Origin: Rugalucina vietnamica
Taxonomy: Eukaryota; Mollusca; Bivalvia; Lucinida; Lucinidae
DNA: 64,000 bases
NCBI GenBank assembly: GCA_964017185.1
Contig: OZ024871.1
Span: 4,425,714 to 4,489,713 of the forward strand
Direction: 5' to 3'
Under the pieces are notes generated by a model, which searched no databases, was not told the origin of the DNA, and saw only the letters and a program-made list of their open reading frames with translations. Below, one piece after another: positions 1-11,590 of this stretch. The position numbers were made by a program, and so were the translations under genes. Each line of letters starts with the position of its first letter. Within the stretch, counting starts at the first letter, position 1.

Positions 1-174
1 ATGAAGAAATAGTGTGGCTGTTTGCACTCCATATGATCTAAAATGTTATGAATGGCAATAAACTCTTATTTAGCAACAATGTCCACAGTTTCAGAACTGT
101 CATATAATCAGTTAGGAACAAAAAATGAGAAAATTTGTTATCTAAAAGCAGAATATTGACTTGAAATAAAAATA

Positions 175-408
175 CTCATGGGTAAATTTTACTTTGCGTT
201 CGCATGGGACATAATAGTAAATTTACACGTGTGTATTTGTAAAAATAAAATTTGCATCTGGTCAGACCCAGGAGTAAATTTACCCATATGTAAATATACT
301 CCGGGGTGTATTTGCATCCGCATGCGCCATTTACTTACCCCGAGTAAAATTTGCACACCGGAGTATATTTACACGTGTGTATTTTTGGCGCATGCGAATT
401 GGACTTAA
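175..408. repeat. Short inverted-repeat tract with TTTACACGTGTGTATTT motifs
   Basis: The motif TTTACACGTGTGTATTT occurs near 221-238 and again near 369-386. Between them are inverted variants such as AAATTTGCA, GTAAATATACTCCGG and GCGCATGCG. The tract looks like a decayed fold-back element. The 76-codon frame across it is spurious, because the same short motifs recur on both strands. Confidence 0.4.
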
Positions 409-582
409 GATGTACCAACATCAGGCTGAATTAATATCTTGAACATTTTGTATGTTCCGAAAAACTCTATCAAAGGAGTGAAAGGGACTATCAAAAGTGC
501 ATCACTGCTCTTCTGAATCCACTGTTATTCAAAAATGCGAAAAAATATACACCTTAAACTATTTATATGACATGAATTCAAA

Positions 583-1085
583 CGTCGTTTTTAGGACGTC
601 AGACTGACGTCAGCTTTCAGACGTTAAACCGACGTTGGCTTTAGCACGTCAGATTGACGTCTAGTTTTGACAACAAACAAACTTTCAAAATCAACCTAAC
701 TCCAACGTTATTATGACGTTGGAGTCTGACGTCAATCTGACGTCCAACGGACGTCAAATGTCTGCTGGAAGTAACATAGAAAAAAAAGAAAGGAAGAAAG
801 CAAAAGAAACACACGAAACGAATGATCTGATTTTTACCGAAAGTGAAGTTTCATTAATTTGCACACCACACATGGTCAGAAGTATGAAAAACACAAGGTC
901 TAAATCACGTCTTGATTACGACGTCTAACTGACGAACTAGTTTGACGTCAAAACAACGTCCAATCCAGACGTCCAAAAGACGTCAGGAAATGACGTCTGA
1001 TAGACGTTGGAAATTGGTTATATGACGTCGCGACCAAAATATAACCAATATCTGACGTCAAACAGACGTCAGGTGCCTGCTGGGT
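583..1085. repeat. GACGTC-rich interspersed repeat, probable non-autonomous DNA transposon
   Basis: About 25 copies of TGACGT/ACGTCA (many as full GACGTC palindromes) occur in two blocks, about 583-760 and 905-1075, separated by a purine-rich stretch. The blocks end in TCTGCTGG and TGCCTGCTGGG. The blocks look like the two arms of one large imperfect inverted repeat. The superfamily is not recognised. Confidence 0.5.
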
Positions 1086-1150
1086 ACAGACCGGTTTGTG
1101 TTGAACCTGGTCAGAAATCCCAACAACCAGTTTTCTCGCATTGCGGCTCA
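1086..1150 (+). mobile_element. GAGCC-family MITE, 3' end fragment
   Basis: Only the last 65 bp of the element remain: the block with GGTTTGTGTTGAACCTGG, then GTTTTCTCGCATTGCGGCTC. It abuts the GACGTC-rich repeat. Confidence 0.75.
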
Positions 1151-1166
1151 TTTATCAACTACATAT

Positions 1167-1345
1167 GAGCCGCCTCGTGGGAAAACCAACAATGTGGTTT
1201 CCGAACAGGCCTGACACAAACCGACCTGTACAGTTACAGAAAAGAGCTAGAATCTTGAAATTTCGGATTCAAGTAGAATCCGCGAAGCTGATCTGCGCCT
1301 TTGTTTTCGCCTATGCAGATTGTTGGTTTTCCCACGAGGTGGCTC
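1167..1345 (-). mobile_element. GAGCC-family MITE, internally deleted
   Basis: It starts GAGCCGCCTCGTGGG and ends CCCACGAGGTGGCTC, with ATAT on both sides as a 4-bp target duplication. It is 179 bp instead of about 235 because half of the central hairpin is missing. Confidence 0.9.
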
Positions 1346-2399
1346 ATATACTGGTTGGTAGAAGACTGGTTTTGTTATAAAGAGGCACATTTTTTCAGTA
1401 TATTAATTCAAAAATTTAATAGTATCAATGAAAGCCACAAATTAAGCTTTTTCTTATCCTTAAAGTGACACTAAAGACTCTAAATACAATATTACCCCTT
1501 GGGGTTTGAACTTTATACTACTGTGCTAGGGTAAATTGTACTATTTCTGATTTCTCCAAAGATTTGTCAACAAAATGATTGGAATGAAAATAACAATTAA
1601 ACCAATAACTAAAGCACTAAAAGATATGCCCAAATCATTCTTAATTGGTTTATATCCATGTCAAAGGTAGATCTAGAATATTGTGTGAGTGATGCAAATA
1701 GAAGCATCTCTTCATATCTTCATATTGAAGGCTTTTTTATGTCATCAAAAATACTCTGTGACCCTTTTATGCACCAAACTTAATGTCAATTATTTTTGAA
1801 TATGCTCAGTCATTATCTCAGGAATTATTTTCTCCAGTTTCAAATTTTTTAAAAGACAAATAAGGACATTTTAAACACACTTATATCCTTGTTTTCCATA
1901 TTTTTTTAACATTGGTTTCTTGCTGTCCTTTTGATTTTTGCAGATAAACACTTTTTTTAAAGTTGACAATATTGTCTTGCTGGTTAAGAAAGACTCACAT
2001 TGGAAACAAACAGTGAGTCTGTGAGAAGGCATTTTTGTCAAGCTTTGACTAAAACCTTTCAGTGAATAAGTAAAATTTTAATTTCAACTTAGTTTTACGC
2101 TAATTGATACAGTAACAAGTTGTGACAGTTTTGACACTTAAAGTAAATTACTTGTCATTTTGTGGTGTAGGGTGGTGAAAATCAGGAGCAAAGTTTAAAT
2201 CTGGTCTTTATTGCAGTATAATACTGATAAAAATTAAATAAATACAATTTCTTCAAACTCTGATCTTTAAAGATAATTGAATAGTCTTTTTAGGCATCAG
2301 ACCGCCACATGGTTCTTATACTCTGATAAGGACCTGAAGGTTACTGATACGTTTCTATGGTACAAACTGTCCCCTCTCCCAAACCTTCTTCCTTTGCAC

Positions 2400-2632
2400 A
2401 AAGACTACTGGTTAACCGCTCATGTCTGAACCTGCCCAGGAAAAGTGGTTAAGTCAAACTGTCCATACATATAAACCTTTTTGGCTTAGTTGGGTGGTTA
2501 TATTTAATGAAGCACATTTTAGTGTCATGACATCCTAATGTTGGGTAAAAGTCCCATAAAATGGAGGCAACATCCCGACTTGACCTTTGCTGTTGACTGG
2601 GACGTAAAGCATCAATTCAAACAAACAAATTG
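2400..2632 (+). mobile_element. SINE-like 3' fragment with CAAACAAACAAA tail
   Basis: The segment containing GGCTTAGTTGGGTGGTTA, GTGTCATGACATC, GTTGACTGGGACGT and a TTCAAACAAACAAA tail recurs inverted at about 30995-31120. Its tail block recurs at the end of the tRNA-derived SINE at 21178-21368. No promoter boxes are visible here, so it is a 5'-truncated copy. The left edge is uncertain. Confidence 0.55.
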
Positions 2633-3782
2633 TATTAGAGCCACTGTTCTAATAACAAAAATGTTTTCCAAAATGTTTTTCAAAAATTGTTTATTAAGTG
2701 AGAGGATCTTTATAAATTATGTATGCAGAAATTGTATATGAAATTATATAACTTGTCATAATACATCAAAAATTAGACACAGAAAATGATCAAAGCAAAA
2801 AACAAGTAAAAGTACAAAATGGCCTTGCTGCTCAACTTATAAAATGCTCAGTGGCAGAAGTTTAGTCAGTGAAAATGCATGTAAAATCCCATTGGGGCTG
2901 TTTAAATCACTATAGCTTCAAAACCCTTTGATAGTTTGGGATTGGAATTATCAGTCATAAAATTGTGAATAAAACCTAATATATCAAAAAAAGAGAAAAG
3001 ATTGAATTATAGCATGTGGTTTTGCCAGAGTGCATACACCAATTTTTGTTCTTATTTTAATTGCAAGGAGGTAATCTCAAAATAACAAATATTTAACTTT
3101 TTATTCTGGAGACTATGGTTGGATTTTGAAAAGATTTTTTCGGAATTTAGTCACCGGCAAAAACCTCTATCAGAAAGCGTAATTAAAGCGCTGATTTTAT
3201 CATTTATTGGGTAATTACAAAAATGATGTTTTAGGAAAATGGCCGATAACTCTGTCAAAATTGACAACTGGTGGAGGTTCTTTTCAAAATAAGAAAGAAA
3301 CTGACTTTTCAAATTTAATAAAGGGGGACATCTAAGGCAAGCAGCAGGGTATGATAGTAATCAGGCTTGTCAAAGTTACTGACTAAACTTTTTCCTATGA
3401 GTATAATTTTGTGCCTGACTTACAAAAGCTTATGGCAGGCTCACAGCATGCCACTGAGGAACAAAAATGCATGTTCCTGTATTTTTGCTGCTAACATTTA
3501 GACATAACTGAAAAAAAAAATGCACAGCATTTGCAAATCTGTCAAGGGCACAGTAATTTTAAGTTGGTTTGCTTGATGAGATGTTTGAACATTGAACAAA
3601 CTCCTGGACTGTGAAATTGTTGGGTTTTTGTGATTTTTATTTATTGCCTTCTACATGAAAATTTTGATTGCTGTAAGATGATCATGACATCTTAATTTCA
3701 TGTTTTCCCCATAAATTACCTGTTTTCTAACATTCATTTTTCATACTCCACAATAGTGGGAGGCATTTTGATGCTAATATTT

Positions 3783-4016
3783 GAGCCGCCACATGGGAAA
3801 ACCAACAATTTGCATATGCCAAAACAAAGGCACAGATCTGCTTCGTAGTGACTGTGAAGCTGATCAGCGCCTTTGTTTTCACTACAAGGATAGTACAATT
3901 TCTCTACTTTCTAAATCCAAAATTTCCAGCCTCTAGCCATCTTCTGTGACTGAACAGCCCAGCTTGTGCCAAACCTGGTTAGGACCCAAATTGTTGGATT
4001 TCTCACTCACAGGCTC
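3783..4016 (+). mobile_element. GAGCC-family MITE
   Basis: Full-length copy (234 bp), GAGCCGCCACATGGG at the left and CTCACAGGCTC at the right. The core hairpin arms GCGCAGATC/GATCAGCGCC are partly diverged. The flanks (ATTT/AATT) no longer form a perfect duplication. Confidence 0.85.
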
Positions 4017-5100
4017 AATTATGAGTACATGTGCATGTTCTATTTTCTTCCTTTCATTTATTTTTTCACCAGTGTGATAGATGGTTCTGTATATGCATGC
4101 ATAGAGCTTTGCTACAACAATTGGCTCTTCACAATGCAGTAGCTCAGCTGGTACCATTTCCGATTAAGAAGCACGCCAATTGACATAATTCTGTATGGTT
4201 GTAGTTGTGATATGCAAAGACTTGTAAAGAGGACAAAAAATAATTGCAACCTGGAATGGAATGCACATGTTAAATTCCTGCATGGCAATTCTTTGACATT
4301 TGCTCTGTGAAGGAGTGATTGCTGATTTGATGTTTTACAAGCAGATAGGCACATACCAGTAGCTATCAATTAATTATTCCACTAACGTGACTTTTAGATT
4401 TATTGCCATTTTATTTTACATTAATTATAATTTGAATTATGTACCTACTGCATTAAATTTGGTTCAGAACCATGTCAACAAGTTATCTCGATCTAACACA
4501 CATTTTCATCTTGGCCAACAAAGCCAAGCTCCATGTTAATGCTCAGTGGGAAGGGGGAAATATGATTGTAAGAAATCCATGCTCTGGATAACCACATGCT
4601 TTGAAATTTTGTAAATTGCAATGATTAAGCTAACTGTTTGAGATCATTCTAAATATCTCAGTAACCATTCACCACATTAATCCTACAATTGCTATTAGAG
4701 AAATCAGATCTGAAAACAATGGCACTTCATTTCATTAATGGGTTTTCTGGCAATAATGTCTACTGACCACATCTGTTACAGGGTATAAACCAAAATTGGA
4801 ATTCTCAGCCATACTGGCTAATTGTGTCAATAAAATGTTTGTCAATTGATTCATTGACTCCACAAAGCAACTTTCCTTCAGATACATAGACTGTGGGACA
4901 AAGTAAATGGACACACAATCTTGTTAAAATACCACTTTTTGTTGTCTCCAACTTGAATTTTTTTTTTCCGCTATACTAATAATAACTTGTTCTTGACCCT
5001 GGACCAAAGAGCTGCACTCTAGTGTCTCCCATCTGTTTCCAGGCTTTAAACAGAGACATTCATCACAGATGATAAAGAGAAAAACCCTGTATATTTCCAG

Positions 5101-5256
5101 GCTCACAATATCCGCCGCGTGACTCAGCTTCACTCGTTCATGAAGAATAAGAAGGAAGATTTAGACAAGAAACAGCAAGTCTGGGAGGCGAGGTTCCAGA
5201 AGCGCTCGGCGGAACAGGCTCGACGGGAACACGAAGATTTCCTCAAATTCTTCCAG
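5101..5256 (+). CDS. Coiled-coil protein, internal exon (first of three visible)
   Basis: This 156-bp exon follows TATATTTCCAG and ends CAG before GTATAT, phase 0 at both ends. It encodes 52 residues beginning AHNIRRVTQLHSFMKNKKED and ending HEDFLKFFQ. The composition is rich in K, E, R and Q with heptad-like spacing and no transmembrane or signal segment, so the product is probably a soluble or cytoskeletal coiled-coil protein. Support comes from the conserved-looking frame, GC-richer codon use than the flanks, and perfect phase agreement with the exons at 11641 and 24561. The GTG at 5119 is not a start; the frame continues upstream to the splice site and the 5' exons lie outside the window. 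I do not recognise the family; ciliary or centrosomal coiled-coil proteins are plausible but unsupported. Confidence 0.85.
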
Positions 5257-5506
5257 GTATATATTATGACTCAATGTATCATTATCAAAACACATCCATG
5301 CAAAACATCAGCTTTTCCATCTTTGACAAAAAGATAATTTTCCATGAAAAAAGAATGATATGTTCGTACTTTTGGTTAAAAACCTTGATTGCGGGTACAT
5401 GGACATTTTTTTGTGTCAATTTATTTATGCAAACTAGTCTTTCTTGCTGAAATCAAGAAAATGGGTCTCATGCAAAAATAAGTTGGTTTACAATATTTCA
5501 CCCCTT

Positions 5507-6144
5507 TTAGCTCGCCTGCACGAAGTGCACAGAGCTATTGTTGTCACCTCGGTCGTCCGCGTTTACGTTTATGTGTACGTCCTAGTCTGCGTCACACTTT
5601 CGGTTAAAGTTTTTAGAAGTCTATATCTCTTGAACATGTTGATGGATCAAGTTGATACTTTGCATGTTGGTAGATATTGGTCTGAAGTTTTATGCAGTAC
5701 CATCGTGGTCCACCCTGGGTGACCTTGAGGTCAAGGTCATGGACTTAGAAATTTTATGTTAAAGTTTTTCATTAAAGATTTAAGAAGTCTATATCTGTTA
5801 AACATGTTGATGGATCAAGTTGATACTTTGCATGTTTGAAGATATTGGTCTGAAGTTTTATGGCGTACCATCATGACCCACCCTGGGTGACAATGAGGTC
5901 AACGTCACAGATTTAGAAATTTTTTGTTGAAGTTTTTGTTAAAGTTGTTAGAAGTCTATATCTCTTGAACATGTTGATGGATCAAGTTGATACTTTGCAT
6001 GTTTGTAGATATTGGTCTGAAATTTTATGCTTTTACGACCCACCTGACTGACCTTGAGGTCAAGGTCATGGGTCATAGATTTTGATAAATTTATTGGCAA
6101 AGCACAAGTCAGGCGAGCTACGCTGTCCTGTGACAGCTCTTATT
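5507..6144 (+). mobile_element. Helentron/pearl-like element with internal tandem repeats
   Basis: The left end is TTAGCTCGCCTGCACGAAGTGCAC. The right end has the inverted partner CAGGCGAGCT (6110-6119), then a hairpin GCTGTCC-TG-TGACAGC (6122-6137) and TCTTATT. An asymmetric subterminal inverted repeat plus a 3' hairpin is typical of Helentron-derived non-autonomous elements. Inside are three units of about 170 bp sharing GTTAAAGTTT, CATGTTGATGGATCAAG and GACCTTGAGGTCAAGG. The 92-codon frame starting at 5444 is part of the repeat, not a gene. Confidence 0.65.
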
Positions 6145-6750
6145 TAGTCTGGCTGTTAAATATTCTGGGCTTTCAACATACATATACATTTGCACAAAAA
6201 CATATAGAGATCATCTTCCGAATTCCTATAAATTAGCCGATCCACTGCATATCTGTCATGCCCATGAAATTTGAAATAGCAGGAGTCTTTAGTATTAAAT
6301 AGGATTTGGGTGGTCCTTATATGTGGATACCTTTATCTAAATAATTGAGTTCTGATATTGGAAGAAAACTATGCTTGTAAATCATTTTTACTACTGTTCA
6401 GTTGAGGTATTTCATATTGTAGACTGTTTTTGTGAAAGTGAGCTCCCTGTTGTACCAATACCCACCTGCTCAGCTACTGGGGCAATCTAGACTTGAAATA
6501 TGGGGTTTAAAGTTTGGAGGCACAGTACTCAGTAGGAAGTGAAAATAAAGGCACTGACCATTCCAGGCAGATGCACAAGCTAATCTGAAGTTTTGTCACT
6601 TGCACAGCGGCTAGTTTTTCCTTTAAACTGGCTCATAATTTTAATAATTTGTGTTTGCACATAAATTATGAGACTTACAAATAACAGGAGAGGTTAAAAC
6701 TGAATCTTCATTTTAAGTAAGTCATCTGTGGATGAACAGCTTAACGTTTC

Positions 6751-6971
6751 AGCTGCCGCTTAAGAAAACCAACAATATGCAGAAGCTTAAAAGACTGTAT
6801 CTGCACAGCTGATCAGCATCTTTGTTTTCGCTTCACAGATAGTATAGTACAATCCCTCTTCTTATTAAATTTGAAATTTCAAGCTTCTAATCTGCTTCTG
6901 TGGCTGTACAGTCTGGTTTGTGTCGGACCTGGTCGTAAACACAAATTGTTGGTTTTCTCATGCGAAGTCTC
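6751..6971 (+). mobile_element. GAGCC-family MITE, degraded
   Basis: The left end is decayed (AGCTGCCGCTTAAG) and the right end reads TTTTCTCATGCGAAGTCTC. The family blocks GATAGTATAGTACAATCC, AAATTTCAAGCTTCTA and GGTTTGTGTCGGACCTGG are present. The core hairpin has been reduced. Confidence 0.8.
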
Positions 6972-7621
6972 ATTTTAGGTTCAAGTTGGGGAAATGACAT
7001 GCATTTAAAATTAAAGAATTATGTGAAATAATCTGCTTGCTTTTCTAATGTCATATTTGGGTGTAAGTGCTACATTATGTGTGGGTGGCATCATGTTAAG
7101 TGCTAAGTATTACATTCATCACCGAAGAAACTGAATCCTTAAGTGCAATACAGTTTCTCAGAATTTATTTACCACCTTAAGAAAGAAAATATATTCTTCT
7201 TTGGACAGGAAAACACACAAACATTATGTTGTTGTCAGCTTTAAAGGTCAATTTTTAATTACCTGGATGCTAATTGAATGAGATCGTTTCTGAGTTGTTA
7301 AGTCAAAAAACCTTTGTTCAAATACAAATTCAACGATGCAGATCTTTTGCTAGGAATTTCGCTCAGCTGATCGGCAGTTTTATTTCCACAATATAGATAC
7401 TACAATCAGACTTTAATCCTGTTTCAAAAATATGACGCCTCTATCCATCCAATATGTATTTGACCAAGATCAGAAACCCAAAAACAAGTTTTGTTTCTTC
7501 CTCAACATAACTCATTAGATTGCTGTTGCAGTGTTGAACTTTGCTCTATCACACTGCTAGTATTTCCTGGTTGGGGTGTCGGTGGCTGTCAGCTAGACAG
7601 GTTGACAAGGGTCTGCCAGAT

Positions 7622-7836
7622 GAGCTGCGACGCGAGAAAACCTGGGCTTCAGGATTTCCGACCAGGTCTGACACAAATCGGCTTGTACAGTCACAGAAAA
7701 AGCTTATAAGCTTGAAATTTCGGATATAACAAGAAGAATAATTGTACTATCTGTGTAGCGAAAACAAAGGCGCTGATCAGCTGTGCAATTACTGCACAGC
7801 TGATCTGCGCCTTTGTTTTCGCGTAGGCAAAAATCA
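7622..7836 (-). mobile_element. GAGCC-family MITE, right end truncated
   Basis: It starts GAGCTGCGACGCGAGAAAACC, the second terminal subtype. The core hairpin GCGCTGATCAGCTGTGCA...TGCACAGCTGATCTGCGC is intact. The terminal inverted repeat is lost after GGCAAAAATC. Confidence 0.85.
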
Positions 7837-8004
7837 GATAGGCAGGTTGACAAGGACTACCATATTGTGCTTGTCATATTGACATCTCTATCATTTATAA
7901 TTATGGTTTCATCAATTCTTTCAAATATAATTAATGAGGTTTGATAGATTGTTAGAATAGCTATTAATTTTGATCTTGTTTACTTCAGTTTGTTATGAAA
8001 CTAA

Positions 8005-8648
8005 AACAGCAGTCACACAGTAGCGTATAACCCAAACGCGCGCCGGGCGTATGAAAAATCTCAACACGCTGAAGACTTTGGACGTATAAAAATTAATTTG
8101 TTCATTTAATTCGCTTTAGCAGTCACACATTAGCTCGTGACTGAAGCGAGTGCCGGACGTATAAAAAATCTCAAAGTTTTGGAGTACGGTTGTGATACGT
8201 CCCAGACACGCTAAGCATGCGCTACAGGCACGCATCGAACGTTCAACGCGCGTTTCACACATGCTTGGGGCACGCTACTGAAGCAACATCTAATAAAATC
8301 GGAACGTGCATGGAACGTATGCTGGCGTGCTTCAAACGCGCGCCAAACGTGTTCAGAGCGTATTCAACGCGCCTGTAGCGCGCGTGGAACTTATTCGGGA
8401 CGTATTAGTCACACGCCCGAGACACACCGAGCTTTTAGAAAATTTTTTAAGCCCAAACGCGTGTGAAACGCGCAGAGACTTTTAGCGACGTACAGCGACG
8501 CGCGCCGGACATACACCAAGCGTACCCAACGTGCTTGTAGCGAGTTTTGAATGTGTTTCTGACGTGCGTCTGGCGTATGTGGAATTTTGCTATTTTTTCA
8601 ACACGCCCGGCGCGCGTTTCACTTATACGCTACTGTGTGACTGCTGTT
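8005..8648. mobile_element. PIF/Harbinger-like MITE with TAA target duplication (copy 1)
   Basis: The terminal inverted repeat begins AACAGCAGTCACACAGTAGC at the left and ends with its reverse complement. It extends imperfectly to about 50 bp. TAA flanks both ends (8002-8004 and 8649-8651), matching the 3-bp TWA duplication of PIF/Harbinger transposons. The 644-bp body is unusually CpG-rich (many ACGCGC and GGACGT motifs), and the terminal block is repeated internally near 8117. It encodes no transposase. Confidence 0.8.
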
Positions 8649-9008
8649 TAAAGTAAAGGAGCATTATGGTCAATCATTTTTAGGGCACATGAACTTTCAG
8701 AAAACATTAAAATGTGTTTATACAGCAAGATATGGCACATGCACTTTCAAAATACATTGGATTTTTCGGAGGCAGCAAATTAAGGCACATGCTTTGTCAA
8801 AATAAATTGATTGAAGTAAAAGGCATTTGAATGTTCAAAATTATTGATTTAAATATTTATCTGATTTATTTTTGGACATATTTACAGTTCTTGGAATTTC
8901 ATAGGGTTGTTGGATGGCTACTACATTTTGATCAATTTACAAAAGAAAGCATTGTTTGATGAGAAGGAACTTAAAACATCTTATATGAAGAAAAAAGCAT
9001 TTAAAATT

Positions 9009-9219
9009 CAGCCACTGCTGGCAAAAACAAAGGCGCAGATCAGCTTCGCAGTAACCGCGAAGCTGATCAGCGCCTTTTTTTCACTACACGGATAGTACAC
9101 TTCCTCTTCTTCTTAAATCCGAAATTTCAGGCTTCTAGCCTGCTTCTGTGACTGTACAGGCAGGTTTGTGTCGGACCTGGTCGGAAACCCAAATTGTTGG
9201 TTTTCTCATGCACAGGCTC
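9009..9219 (+). mobile_element. GAGCC-family MITE, short left arm
   Basis: The left end AGCCACTGC runs directly into GGCAAAAACAAAGGCGC, so about 20 bp of the arm is missing. The central hairpin CAGCTTCGCAGTAACCGCGAAG and the right end CATGCACAGGCTC are intact. Confidence 0.85.
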
Positions 9220-9303
9220 AATTAAGACATCAAATTTTACTTTAACCCTGTTGAGACAGAAATTTTAATGGAAAGTTGAATTCAGTGGTTTTCAAGATTA
9301 ATG

Positions 9304-9509
9304 GTTGCTGCATCATGTGAAAACCATACTTTTGCCTATGCGAAAACAAAGGCGCAGATCAGCTGATCAGTGCCTATATTTTCATTACAGGGATAGTACA
9401 ATCTCTCTATGAAATTTCAAACTTCTAGCCTGCTTCTGCATCTCTACTGACCGGTTTGTGTCGTACCTGGTTGGAAATCCTGAAGACCAGTTTTTACGCA
9501 TCAGAGCTC
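9304..9509 (+). mobile_element. GAGCC-family MITE, core hairpin collapsed
   Basis: Both ends are degraded. The central hairpin has shrunk to GCGCAGATCAGCTGATCAGTGCC, a deletion symmetric about the palindrome axis. The block with GTTTGTGTCGTACCTGG remains. Confidence 0.8.
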
Positions 9510-9607
9510 ATTAAATCAATAAAGCATTTACAATTTGTCACCAATGGGAATTATCAAGTTAACATTTTAAGATTTTATCATCTCCCTATCAATTTTCAAA
9601 AACCTTT

Positions 9608-10170
9608 ATTGTCTACGCGCCAGCGCGTAGACTACTCTAAGGTTTGAGATTGACCTACTTACAAGACAACTCATACACCTCTCTACAACTGCAACTGCAC
9701 GTTTGAGTCTAGTGGCTTGACCATCGTGTTAGTAGGATTCCGGGTCGTTTCGCCAAGGACCGTGTAAACACCCCCAAACACCCATGCAAACCTCCCTTTG
9801 GTTGATAACATTTGTACCAATGTCACCAATGGTGCAGTAGGTACCAAAAATGGGGCAAATTGTTAAATTCGTGGAACTGGTGCATGATTGCATTCTATCT
9901 AACGGAATGAAATGAACCGACGGTATTGTGATGCTATATGGTCAGGTATGAAAGCTTTGACCGCGCCCCACCTGCCGTGTAGCCAATTACATTCTATCCA
10001 AGCCACAACAGAATGAAATGAACCGACAGTATCGTGACGGTCGATTGTCAGGTATGAATGCTTTCACCGCACAGCGTTTTATTTCTGTTCAGTCAAATTC
10101 ACCACGATGAAATGGGAGTACGGTCAGATTCTTTGACATTCTAGTTTATATATGCGAAGCGTAGACCAAG
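9608..10170. mobile_element. GTCTACGC-bounded repeat element
   Basis: The left end has GTCTACGCGCCAGCGCGTAG, itself a hairpin, and the right end has GCGAAGCGTAGACC. Between them a unit of about 115 bp with GAATGAAATGAACCGAC and GTCAGGTATGAA occurs twice. This resembles the Helentron-like elements nearby in layout, but the termini differ, so the class is uncertain. Confidence 0.45.
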
Positions 10171-10286
10171 CTTTTTGTTAAAGCTTATACTTGTGAGACA
10201 GTAACTTTAAGTTTAGTTGAAAACCTCATGCATTAATTACCAACCAGGGATAAAGTTCGAAAAATGAGATTGAACTGGGGATAAAT

Positions 10287-10520
10287 GAGCCACCTCGTGA
10301 GAAAACCAACAATCTGCATATGCGAAAACAAAGACGCAGATCAGCTTCACGGTAACCGCGAAGCTGATCAGCGCCTTTGTTTTTGCTACACGGATAGTAC
10401 AATTCCTTTACTTTCTAAATCCAAAATTTCCAGTCTCTAGCCATCTTCAGTGCTTTTACAGCTCGGTTTGTGTCGGACCTGTTCGGAAACCACATTGTTG
10501 GTTTTCTCACGAGGCTGCTC
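10287..10520 (+). mobile_element. GAGCC-family MITE
   Basis: Full-length copy with left end GAGCCACCTCGTGAG, right end GAGGCTGCTC and AAAT duplications on both sides. The core hairpin CAGCTTCACGGTAACCGCGAAG is nearly perfect. Confidence 0.9.
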
Positions 10521-10671
10521 AAATGTTTCTGATGACTTTTGTGGTCTTTTGGGTTTGCACCTAGTTCCATGACCTATTATGCAGCAAAATTTGTAGAAAT
10601 ATTGCCTTGTCATCCATTGACTCAGCTCATTTCCCTCAAGAAGCATTGAAGTCTGCATTCACCCTCAGCTG

Positions 10672-10892
10672 GAACCGCTGCCTCGTGGAAAAACCAACAA
10701 TGTGGTTTCTGAACAGGTTAGACACAAACCGGGCTGTATAAGCACAGATGGCTAGAGGCTTGAAATTTTGAATTTAGAAAGAAGAGGAATTGTACTATCC
10801 ATGTAGCAAAAACAAAGGCGCTGATCAGCTTCGCAGTTACTGCGCCTTTGTTTTCGCATTTGCAGATTGTTGCTTTTCCCATGAGGCGGCTC
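10672..10892 (-). mobile_element. GAGCC-family MITE
   Basis: The left end is decayed (GAACCGCTGCCTCGTGG) and the right end CCCATGAGGCGGCTC is intact. It lies 150 bp from the preceding copy in the opposite orientation. The core hairpin has lost one flank. Confidence 0.85.
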
Positions 10893-11221
10893 ATTTGCAG
10901 CCACTGCCACCTATGGGGAAGGGTGAAGTGCATGGCTATCACTTTTTGACTGTCCCCGCAGTGCAGGGGAAATTACAGGATTTGGACATTAGGATCTTTA
11001 CCCAAGGGAGATATTCTGTTGCATAGGGCAGGGCAAAAACCAACATTTTGACCTCCATTTTGTCCCCTGGGGGTGGGGCTTAAAAATTAGTAGGGCACTG
11101 AAAGCTGAAAAGTCATAATCCCCACCCTTCCCTGTAGTTGGGGGTGGGGCAGTGGTTACAAATGAGTGATGCATAACACCAATCATGATACCTTCACTGA
11201 CTGACTCCGATAATGTTTGTA

Positions 11222-11270
11222 TTGCAGAAAATGGTGACAAAGGGAGAAGACCAGGAACAGACCCTGTACG
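11222..11270 (+). pseudogene. Broken 5' copy of the coiled-coil exon (tandem duplicate)
   Basis: TTGCAGAAAATGGTGACAAAG through CCTGTACGCC repeats the acceptor and first ~43 bases of the exon at 11641 with one internal difference (ACA for ATA). The preceding intron sequence (CTGACTGACTCCGATAATGTT against CTGACTAACTGAAATAATGTT) is also duplicated. The match stops after GCC, where a stop-containing A/T-rich stretch takes over. It has no donor site, so inclusion would break the frame. Confidence 0.85.
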
Positions 11271-11420
11271 CCATCATATACTTAAAACATTACATAACAT
11301 ACACGTTTAACGCAACATACATGTACATTTCAAATACCTGAATTTCACACAGTTAAATTCTTTCGCCCCAGAAAATCTAAAACCAATTATGATACCTTAA
11401 CTAGTCCTTTCTATAGAACA

Positions 11421-11590
11421 TAGGCAAACAGTATAGCCCCAGATGTGACACCGCAGAACGCAGTGCCCCATCTTGGGCTATTCTGTTTGCTTAGAGTAAT
11501 TTCATTGAAAAATGGAGTACAGTTTAAAATCACACCTGAAGCCCCTAAAAATGAAAGTGGACTCACCCAAATGATAATGATGGGGAATTC
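11421..11590. repeat. Duplicated intron segment with hairpin repeat (copy A)
   Basis: GCAAACAGTATAGCCCCAG and its inverted partner CTTGGGCTATTCTGTTTGC bracket a short spacer. The following sequence, up to CACCCAAATGATAATGATGGG, matches 11966-12130. This shows that exon and downstream intron were duplicated together as a unit of about 400-500 bp. Confidence 0.75.

Larger units (their letters stand above)
1..5100. other. Upstream intron of the coiled-coil gene, mostly unique A/T-rich DNA
   Basis: This stretch precedes the first visible exon and is probably intron of the coiled-coil gene. It holds an inverted-repeat tract (about 175-410), a GACGTC-rich repeat (583-1085), MITE copies at 1086-1150, 1167-1345 and 3783-4016, and a SINE-like tail (about 2400-2632). 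In 1350-2400, 2640-3780 and 4020-5100 I see only A/T-rich sequence with no exon-like open frame. Confidence 0.6.
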
